From: Ilumatobacteraceae bacterium
GTDB lineage: Bacteria; Actinomycetota; Acidimicrobiia; Acidimicrobiales; Ilumatobacteraceae
Length of the DNA stretch: 11,951 bases
Assembly: GCA_019090765.1 (NCBI GenBank)
Contig: JAHRVJ010000058.1
Coordinates: forward strand, 1-11,951
Direction: 5' to 3'
In this document: positions 1 to 5,366 of the stretch, piece by piece
Numbering within the stretch: position 1 is the first letter of the stretch
Layout: the number at the start of each line of letters is the position of its first letter
Made by a program: the position numbers and the translations under genes
The notes under the pieces: model-generated
The model's input: the letters and a program-made list of their open reading frames with translations, nothing else
What the model was told of the DNA's origin: nothing
The model's database searches: none

Positions 1-647
1 ACACGTGCATCGAAGTACTTCATCACTTCGATGATCGTCTCAAGACTGCGCCCGAGATCGTTGAAACCTTCCTGCAGGATCGCCACGATCCAGGCCGTGA
101 ACATGTCTTCGTCGGTTCCGGGGACTCCTAGCATTTGCGAAATGACTCGGACAGGAATGTGCCGGGCATAGTCGCTAGCTGCGTCAGCTTGATTGCCGTC
201 GGCGAACTCATCGAGAAGTTCGCGGGCAAAGTTCTGAGTGATGGGAGTCATTTCGGCGACACGACCTGGGGCGAACGCGGGAAGCAAGATGCGGCGCGCC
301 CAAGTGTGAATCGGTGGATCAGACGTGATCGGAGGAGCGCCGAGCAGTGGTCGATCCTCGCGCTCGCTCTCGGGTAGGTCGATGACACCTACTCGTCGAG
401 ATGAGAAGTGATCGGTGTCGTGGGCGATCTCCGCGAGGTCGTCGTATCCGATTGGCATCCACGAGCGCCCTCGACGTTCGGTGAAAGCAACCGGGCACTC
501 GCCGCGGAGCTCTTTCCAGATTGGTGCTGGGTTGGTGATGTAGCGCTTGTCGAGAATGTCGAGATCGCGTGCCCAGTCGGTCGTTGGCAGAAAGCCCGAC
601 TCGTCGTGCCCCTTCTTGGACGATAAGTCATTGTTCAGGTCGGTCAT
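1..647 (-). CDS. Cytochrome P450, N-terminal part (cut by left edge)
   Basis: The first 215 residues of a soluble bacterial cytochrome P450, a haem monooxygenase that needs a ferredoxin or similar electron donor; neither donor nor reductase is in the window. The frame is open from the edge to ATG at 647. A purine-rich GGGGGA sits 4 bases upstream of this ATG. The N-terminus has no membrane anchor. The C-helix region reads DPPIHTWARR (residues 110-119); H114 and R118 form the HxxxR pair that contacts haem propionates in bacterial P450s, followed by LPAFAPGRV (122-130), typical of actinobacterial CYPs. ARHIPVRVISQMLGVP (161-176) fits the usual segment before helix F. The I-helix, ExxR and haem-cysteine regions lie outside the window, so integrity, subfamily and substrate cannot be judged. 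It is divergent from the thioesterase gene at 750, which suggests shared control. Confidence 0.9.
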   Translation of the reverse strand, partial: MTDLNNDLSSKKGHDESGFLPTTDWARDLDILDKRYITNPAPIWKELRGECPVAFTERRGRSWMPIGYDDLAEIAHDTDHFSSRRVGVIDLPESEREDRPLLGAPPITSDPPIHTWARRILLPAFAPGRVAEMTPITQNFARELLDEFADGNQADAASDYARHIPVRVISQMLGVPGTDEDMFTAWIVAILQEGFNDLGRSLETIIEVMKYFDAR

Positions 648-668
648 TGTTCCCCCAGGGTGACGGCG

Positions 669-683
669 GTCCAGTTAGTGGAC
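669..683. promoter_or_regulatory. Inverted repeat in divergent promoter region, candidate operator
   Basis: GTCCA-gttag-TGGAC: perfect 5-bp arms around a 5-base centre, between the divergent P450 and thioesterase genes. It lies upstream of the proposed -35 box of the rightward promoter and 22 bases from the P450 start. Size and symmetry suit a dimeric regulator, but the arms are short. The 8-mer GTCCAGTT recurs at 2391-2398 in the next regulatory gap. Confidence 0.35.
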
Positions 684-685
684 GA

Positions 686-696
686 CACAAATTGTG
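686..696. promoter_or_regulatory. CACAA-a-TTGTG palindrome overlapping -35 box
   Basis: A perfect 5-bp inverted repeat with a single central base. Its right arm covers most of the proposed -35 hexamer (692-697), so a protein bound here would be expected to block rightward transcription. It is 2 bases from the 669-683 repeat. The function is inferred from position only. Confidence 0.35.
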
Positions 697-720
697 AGTA
701 CTGTCGCATGAGACTATAGC
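692..720 (+). promoter_or_regulatory. Sigma70-type promoter for the thioesterase-flavoenzyme pair
   Basis: TTGTGA (692-697) and TATAGC (715-720) are separated by exactly 17 bp. Both are close to the TTGACA/TATAAT consensus. The expected transcription start near 727 leaves a short leader containing AGGGGAG (734-740), the ribosome binding site for ATG 750. I saw no equally good promoter for the leftward P450 gene in the same 102-bp gap. Confidence 0.6.
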
Positions 721-749
721 AATATGTGAGGGCAGGGGAGAGAGCCGAC

Positions 750-1181
750 ATGGAATTCAGACAATTCAGCGAGCAGACAGCCAAACAGATGCTTGGATCT
801 ACAAGTAGCGGGGGAGGGCTCGCGGGTTACCTTGGAATTCGTCATGTCGAACTCACCGCGGGCCGCCTCGTAGCGGAACTCGATGTCCGCGACGAATTGC
901 TGACGCCGTTCGGCAGCCTCCATGGCGGTTGTCTCACGGCGCTGGTCGACCACTGCCTGGGAGTGGTGTTCTATCCAGTGATCCCCGCCAACTCCTGGGT
1001 TGCTACAACTGAGTTCAAGATCAACCTGATCCGGCCGGTGTCATCGGGGGTCTGCACCGCTACTGCCGATGTGATCTCTCTTGGTCGAACTATCGGAGTT
1101 TCCCGGATCGACATTTCCAACAACGACAAAATCGTGTGTGCCGCCCAAGGCACCGTCACGATCGTCGCACAGAAAGGCTGA
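750..1181 (+). CDS. PaaI-type hotdog-fold acyl-CoA thioesterase
   Basis: A 143-residue single hotdog domain, the usual size for the PaaI family, which hydrolyses aryl- or acyl-CoA to free acid and CoA in the cytoplasm. The hallmark stretch is TPFGSLHGGCLTALVDH (residues 52-68), with the HGG motif at 58-60 and an acidic residue, D67, at the expected place on the following helix. The strand TTEFKINLIRPV (86-97) is the usual family segment. The start is ATG 750 because AGGGGAG lies 9 bases upstream. An in-frame GTG at 726 would sit on the predicted transcription start and lacks a site. The next gene begins 4 bases after the stop, so the two are surely co-transcribed and probably translationally coupled. 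The acyl substrate is unknown; the P450 and flavoenzyme neighbours suggest CoA-dependent breakdown of a cyclic or branched compound. Confidence 0.88.
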   Translation: MEFRQFSEQTAKQMLGSTSSGGGLAGYLGIRHVELTAGRLVAELDVRDELLTPFGSLHGGCLTALVDHCLGVVFYPVIPANSWVATTEFKINLIRPVSSGVCTATADVISLGRTIGVSRIDISNNDKIVCAAQGTVTIVAQKG

Positions 1182-1185
1182 AGCA

Positions 1186-2310
1186 ATGAAGACAGCAGTG
1201 ACAGAACTATTGGGCTGTGAGTTCCCGATCTTGGCCTTTAGCCATTGTCGAGACGTGGTCGCAGCGGTTTCCAAGGCCGGAGGGTTCGGTGTGCTCGGCG
1301 CTGTTGCTCACACTCCCGAACAGCTGGAAATCGACCTGGCCTGGATCGATGCCGAGGTAGGCGATCGCCCTTACGGCGTTGATCTGTTACTTCCGCAGAC
1401 ATATGTGGGGGCCGACGAGGGCGGGTTGAATGCCGCTGACCTGGCCCAACTCCTGCCGCCCGAGCACCGAGAGTTCGTTGAAGACATCTTGGAGCGCTAC
1501 GCGGTCCCCAAACTTCCAGATGATGAAACGCCAAGAGGGATGAGCCTCAATGTCTCACCTCAGGGCTACGAGCCGCTACTTGACGTGGCCTTCGCTCACC
1601 CCATCCGTTTGATCGCCTCGGCCCTGGGGCCGCCGCCCGCCGACGTGATTGAGCGTTCCCGAGCCGCGGGTGTGAAAGTGGCCGCGCTGGCGGGCAAGAC
1701 GGCACACGCGGTGAAGCACGCCGAGGCTGGCGCCGACATCATCATTGCTCAGGGCTCCGAAGCCGGCGGCCACACAGGTGAAGTCGGCACCATGGTGCTC
1801 GTACCCGAGGTTGTCGATGCTGTCGCCCCAGTCCCGGTCCTCGCTGCCGGCGGAATCGCCAACGGCAGGCACATGGCAGCTTCGATGGCGCTTGGTGCGG
1901 CCGGCGTGTGGACAGGGTCGGTCTGGCTCACTACTGCCGAGGCCGAGACTGAGCCGACTGTCAAGCAGAAGTTCCTCGATGCCACCTCGAGCGACACCAT
2001 TCGGTCGCGGTCCATTACGGGTAAGCCAGCGCGCATGCTGCGCACGCCCTGGACCGACGAATGGGAGCGCAAGGACGGGCCCGGGACACTACCGATGCCG
2101 CTCCAGCCGATGCTGGTTGGTTCGGCCCTAAATCGCATCAATCGCTCCGCAGCTACGCCCGGCTCCGGCGCCGAAGAGTTGGCGACCTACTTCATTGGAC
2201 AGGTTGTCGGTTCGATCGACTCCGTTCGTCCGGCAGACCGGGTGGTGCTCGACATGGTGGAAGAGTTCATCGATACCATCGACGGGCTCGCCGACGGCCT
2301 CAGTACGTAG
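1186..2310 (+). CDS. Nitronate monooxygenase / 2-nitropropane dioxygenase-like flavoprotein
   Basis: A 374-residue FMN-dependent TIM-barrel enzyme of the nitronate monooxygenase (NMO) family. The family signature AQGSEAGGHTGEVG is at residues 188-201, with H196 at the catalytic-histidine position. The phosphate-binding loops AAGGIANGRHM (220-230) and LGAAGVWTGS (236-245) follow, and the N-terminus has the family's PI…AGGFGVLG pattern (14-38). It is long for the family, with an insertion around residues 70-120 (DEGGLNAADL, PPEHREFVEDIL) and a C-terminal helical tail. Start is ATG 1186, 4 bases after the thioesterase stop; upstream in-frame TTG 1081 would lie deep in that gene and was rejected. 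Members include true nitronate oxidases and also enzymes recruited to other redox steps, such as IpdC of actinobacterial steroid breakdown. The P450 and thioesterase neighbours favour a catabolic flavoenzyme role over nitroalkane detoxification, but this is inference. Confidence 0.85.
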   Translation: MKTAVTELLGCEFPILAFSHCRDVVAAVSKAGGFGVLGAVAHTPEQLEIDLAWIDAEVGDRPYGVDLLLPQTYVGADEGGLNAADLAQLLPPEHREFVEDILERYAVPKLPDDETPRGMSLNVSPQGYEPLLDVAFAHPIRLIASALGPPPADVIERSRAAGVKVAALAGKTAHAVKHAEAGADIIIAQGSEAGGHTGEVGTMVLVPEVVDAVAPVPVLAAGGIANGRHMAASMALGAAGVWTGSVWLTTAEAETEPTVKQKFLDATSSDTIRSRSITGKPARMLRTPWTDEWERKDGPGTLPMPLQPMLVGSALNRINRSAATPGSGAEELATYFIGQVVGSIDSVRPADRVVLDMVEEFIDTIDGLADGLST

Positions 2311-2339
2311 CGGTCGGGTCGAATAGTCGGATTTGGTGT

Positions 2340-2355
2340 GATATCTGGATATCTG
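2340..2355. repeat. Tandem 8-bp direct repeat in regulatory gap
   Basis: Two perfect head-to-tail copies of GATATCTG, 30 bp after the flavoenzyme stop and 18 bp before the nested inverted repeat. Each copy contains the self-complementary GATATC. It could be an activator site or chance AT-rich sequence in an otherwise GC-rich region; nothing here decides between these. Confidence 0.4.
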
Positions 2356-2373
2356 CTCAAGTAGGAGCACTAT

Positions 2374-2401
2374 TGGAACGACATTCTAATGTCCAGTTCC
2401 A
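2374..2401. promoter_or_regulatory. Nested inverted repeat, candidate TetR operator over a -10 box
   Basis: The 28-bp site has inner arms GACATT (2380-2385) and AATGTC (2388-2393) around CT, and outer arms TGGAAC (2374-2379) and GTTCCA (2396-2401). The outer arms touch the inner ones directly on the left but are separated by CA on the right. All 12 paired positions match. The centre contains TCTAAT (2385-2390), one mismatch from a -10 hexamer; no clear -35 is seen. The site ends 21 bases before the GTG start of the MFS gene. A TetR gene lies three genes into this operon, so autoregulation through this site is the simplest reading. Confidence 0.6.
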
Positions 2402-2422
2402 CGCGCACCGAAACGAGCCACC

Positions 2423-4012
2423 GTGACAATCCAGGCCACCTCTAAGCCTGATCTCAATGAACCAGCCGAGGCCATGGCCGACGCAAGACAGCGTCGGCTA
2501 ATTCTGATTGCCATGTGTGTCGCGCTGACCGCGGTGATCGCGTCGGTGTCCGGCCTCAACGTAGCCCAGCAAGCCTTAGCAGTTGATCTCGGGGCATCCG
2601 GTAGCCAGTTGTTGTGGATCATCAACGGCTACACCGTTGCGTTAGCCGCGCTGCTGATGCCGGTTGGGGCAATCGGCGACAAGTGGGGCCGCAAGCCGGT
2701 GTTGCTAATCGGTCTCGCGTTGTTCGTATTCGCATGTGCGGCCTCGGCACTGGTTGCCACTGCATCTGCACTGATTGCGCTCCGAGTCGTTGCTGGCATC
2801 GCAGCCGCGATGATCATGCCTGTGACGCTCTCGGTGATAACCACCAGCTTCCCGCCCGAAGAACGGGGCAAAGCAGTTGGCACATGGGCCGGAGTGGCCG
2901 GCGCTGGTGGAATTGTTGGGCTCTTCGTATCGGCCGCAATTATCGACAACGCCACCTGGCCTTGGCTGTTCGCGTTTCCAATAGCGTTGGCGCTCGTGGC
3001 CGGGGCGATGAGCCTCGCCGTCGTGCCTCGATCACGCGAGGCATCAGCTGGACAGTTCGACGTGGCCGGATCCTTGCTATCGGTGGCCGCCGTTGGGGGG
3101 CTGATTCTTGCCATTCACGAAGGGCCCGAGCGTGGATGGAGCAATCCGTTTACCCTCGCTGCTCTCACCGTTGGCGTTCTCGCCTCGCTCCTCTTTGTTG
3201 TTGTTGAATTGCAAAGCGACAACCCGCTGATCGACGTGCGTCTATTTCGCAATCGCGCCCTTCTCTCGGGAACAACCAACCTGCTCGTTGCGTTCGGCGT
3301 GATGTTTGCGATGTTCCTGATTCTCATACAGCTGCTGCAAGCAATCTTTGGATATAGCGCGCTGCGAGCCGCCTCAGGCCTGCTGCCAATGGCCATCGTG
3401 ATGATGCCGATATCTACCGCGGGGCCAGCAATCGCGAAGCGGATTGGCTATCGAATCACCGTCGCAATTGGCATGACCACACTGGCGGGCGGTGCGATAC
3501 TGATCGCAATCCTCGCTGACCTCGACTCGGGCTATACCTCAATTGTGCCCGGTCTGATGTTGCTCGGTGTCGGCCTCGGTTTAGTGATGAGCCCTTCCAC
3601 CGAAGCGATCACCGGGTCGCTGCCAGAAGCGAAGCAGGGCGTCGCATCGGCACTGAACGACACCGCCCGCGAGTTCGGCGGTGCGGTTGGTATTGCACTG
3701 TTTGCCTCGGTGCTGAATGCCAAGTATCGATCGAACATCGGCGACGTTGCCGAGACGCTACCCTCAGAGCTGGCGGAGCCAGTCGAGGACGGCATCGGTG
3801 GCGCACTACAAGTTGCTGCCCAAATGGGGCCCGATGGTGCTGGTTTGCTTGAATCAGCCCGACAGGCTTGGCTCGATGGGATGCAGCCTGCATTGTTTAT
3901 GTGTGCCGCCGCGGCGGCTCTGGCAGGGCTCTACGCCCTCTGGTCGCGTGATGTTTCGGTCGGCGATACGGCTGTTCATGCCGAAATGATGGGAGAATTC
4001 GAATCTGTATGA
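2423..4012 (+). CDS. MFS transporter, 14-TM DHA2-like with degenerate motifs
   Basis: A 529-residue inner-membrane protein with the length and layout of the 14-TM DHA2 (EmrB/QacA) family. After a hydrophilic N-terminus, TM1 begins near residue 26. Motif A is clear after TM2: GAIGDKWGRKPVL (82-94), and R121 marks motif B. Two DHA2 hallmarks are altered. In TM1 the usual LDxTIVNVALP is replaced by SGLNVAQQALAVDLG (43-57), without the acidic residue. In TM5 the GPxxGG of motif C is AGAGGIVGLF (159-168), lacking the proline and one glycine. The start is GTG 2423, the first good codon after the operator; the ribosome site is weak (CGAG), and ATG 2474 remains possible. The stop overlaps the next start (ATGA). 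Role inferred: moving the module's substrate or product, perhaps not by classic drug/H+ antiport. Confidence 0.88.
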   Translation: MTIQATSKPDLNEPAEAMADARQRRLILIAMCVALTAVIASVSGLNVAQQALAVDLGASGSQLLWIINGYTVALAALLMPVGAIGDKWGRKPVLLIGLALFVFACAASALVATASALIALRVVAGIAAAMIMPVTLSVITTSFPPEERGKAVGTWAGVAGAGGIVGLFVSAAIIDNATWPWLFAFPIALALVAGAMSLAVVPRSREASAGQFDVAGSLLSVAAVGGLILAIHEGPERGWSNPFTLAALTVGVLASLLFVVVELQSDNPLIDVRLFRNRALLSGTTNLLVAFGVMFAMFLILIQLLQAIFGYSALRAASGLLPMAIVMMPISTAGPAIAKRIGYRITVAIGMTTLAGGAILIAILADLDSGYTSIVPGLMLLGVGLGLVMSPSTEAITGSLPEAKQGVASALNDTAREFGGAVGIALFASVLNAKYRSNIGDVAETLPSELAEPVEDGIGGALQVAAQMGPDGAGLLESARQAWLDGMQPALFMCAAAAALAGLYALWSRDVSVGDTAVHAEMMGEFESV

Positions 4013-4725
4013 CTGACGCGACCGCTGCAACTCCTCCCGACGACCATTCCGATCTTCCGGCACGGATCGATGCCGCCGCGATGCTTCGACGCTTGTCCCA
4101 CGGGCTCGTGTCGCACCGAGTTGGCGTGTCGCTTTTACACCAGATCGCCCAGATCGCGGAAGGGTTTGCCACCGAGGTCGAGGAGCAGCCGCGGCGGTCG
4201 CGGGTGCTCGACCTGATGGGTAGCGCCCGCATCCGATCCGCGGTCGAGTCAGGCTCGACTGAGGGTGTCGTTGACGATGGCGCATTCATCGATTTGTTCC
4301 ATGACTCACCCATATCGGGGCTGGCAAATCCGCTCAGCGTTGGATTGCGGATTAGCCACGATGGCGACCAGGCGGTCGGCACAGTGACGCTGGCAGCAGG
4401 ATGGGAAGGAGCCCCGGGGCGCTCTCATGGCGGTGTCGTCGCTGCTTGTATCGACGAGACCTTCGGGGGCCTCCTGCCATTGATTGGAGCGATGGCGTTC
4501 ACTGGCAAGCTCGCCTTGACATATCGGGCCCCGTGCCCGATGGATGTGCCAATCGAGTTCCGGGCATGGCTCGTTGAAAGACAGGGACGTCGGCTTCACC
4601 TAGCTGCGACGGGGACTGGTCCTGATGGTGTTTTCGTTGAATCGTCGGCGGTGTTCATTACTGTCGATGTCGCAAAAATGAGTGGTTTGCTCGACATCGA
4701 ATCGAATTCGGCGGGGGAGCCGTGA
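4009..4725 (+). CDS. PaaI/THEM4-like hotdog thioesterase with N-terminal extension
   Basis: A 238-residue protein whose C-terminal part (about 95-225) is a hotdog domain. GAPGRSHGGVVAACIDETFG (134-153) contains the HGG motif (140-142) and acidic D149/E150, and LALTYRAPCPM (168-178) is the strand typical of THEM4/PaaI-like thioesterases. It likely cleaves acyl-CoA in the cytoplasm. Residues 1-93 are extra compared with the single-domain thioesterase at 750. They look helical and charged (ARIDAAAMLRRLSHGL, then QIAQIAEGFATEVEE) and I recognise no domain in them. ATG 4009 overlaps the MFS stop by 4 bases, so translation is coupled; GGGAG at 3991-3995 is a rather distant ribosome site. This is the second thioesterase in the module and is clearly divergent in sequence from the first, so a recent duplication is unlikely. 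Confidence 0.85.
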   Translation: MTDATAATPPDDHSDLPARIDAAAMLRRLSHGLVSHRVGVSLLHQIAQIAEGFATEVEEQPRRSRVLDLMGSARIRSAVESGSTEGVVDDGAFIDLFHDSPISGLANPLSVGLRISHDGDQAVGTVTLAAGWEGAPGRSHGGVVAACIDETFGGLLPLIGAMAFTGKLALTYRAPCPMDVPIEFRAWLVERQGRRLHLAATGTGPDGVFVESSAVFITVDVAKMSGLLDIESNSAGEP

Positions 4726-4747
4726 GACTCTGGATTGGTTTGGAGTA

Positions 4748-5338
4748 GTGCGACCAATTTCAACAGAACTCGGCGACAAGATGCGGGTAACGGCCGAAGT
4801 GTTCGCGGAGCATGGCTTTGATGGCGCCACGATCAGTGCGATCAGCAAGGCAACCGGCGTTCCAACATCAACGATCTACTACAACTTCGATGGCAAGCTG
4901 GAGATCCTTGCGTTTCTATTGCGGGCGTGGCTTAACCGCACCTCTGTAGTAGTGCAAGAGGCGGTCGCTGGCGCGGACTCTGCCGCGGTGCGACTGGCGC
5001 GCCTGATCGACGCTCACATGTATTCGATGGCCCACGACCCATCTACGTTTCAGGTGTTATTTGCCGAACAAGGTCGTATCGGTCGGCTGCCAGACGTATC
5101 CGATGCCGTTCAAGAGGTGTTTCACCGACCCCTGGCCGAACTTCTCGTGCAAGGCGCAGCCGACGGGTCGCTCAAGGATGTAACGGTCGAAACTGCCACG
5201 TCGGTAATCTATGGCGCAGTGACCTTTTCGGGGCTGCGCCGTATCGTGACGAGCGACGGCGCAGTGCCCGCATTCGACCCCGGGCTCGTGAGCGCAGAGG
5301 TCGGCGAAATCGTGCTTAAGGGAATCGTCCCCGAGTGA
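4748..5338 (+). CDS. TetR-family transcriptional regulator
   Basis: A 196-residue regulator of normal TetR size. The DNA-binding domain is RVTAEVFAEHGFDGATIS (13-30), then AISKATGVPTSTIYYNFDGK (31-50), with the family's YYNF end of the recognition helix. The rest is a helical ligand-binding domain of unrecognised specificity. The start is uncertain. GTG 4748 gives the usual short lead before AEVF, but its GGAG is only 2 bases away; the stronger GGGGGAG (4713-4719) precedes no good in-frame codon except CTG 4730; ATG 4781 would trim helix 1. The gene lies 22 bases after the thioesterase and 28 before the second exporter, inside the operon it probably represses. The best candidate operator is the nested repeat at 2374-2401. 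The ligand is likely the substrate or CoA ester handled by the neighbours. Confidence 0.88.
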   Translation: MRPISTELGDKMRVTAEVFAEHGFDGATISAISKATGVPTSTIYYNFDGKLEILAFLLRAWLNRTSVVVQEAVAGADSAAVRLARLIDAHMYSMAHDPSTFQVLFAEQGRIGRLPDVSDAVQEVFHRPLAELLVQGAADGSLKDVTVETATSVIYGAVTFSGLRRIVTSDGAVPAFDPGLVSAEVGEIVLKGIVPE

Positions 5339-5366
5339 GTTGTTCCGGACCAAGGGGGATTTGTAG

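Noticed and set aside
135..626. Rightward open frames opposite the P450 gene
   Set aside because: They lack ribosome sites and protein-like composition, and the opposite strand carries a continuous frame with P450 motifs from the edge to 647.
726..749. GTG 726 as start of the first thioesterase
   Set aside because: It coincides with the predicted transcription start, has no ribosome site, and adds residues not needed for the fold; ATG 750 has AGGGGAG at good spacing.
1081..1185. TTG 1081 as start of the flavoenzyme
   Set aside because: It would overlap the thioesterase gene by about 100 bp; ATG 1186 begins the family-typical N-terminus right after the upstream stop.
2374..2401. KstR-type operator (TNNAACNNGTTNNA)
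   Set aside because: TGGAAC resembles one half-site, but the partner half is at the wrong distance for the 14-bp KstR form; no steroid-regulon claim is made from it.
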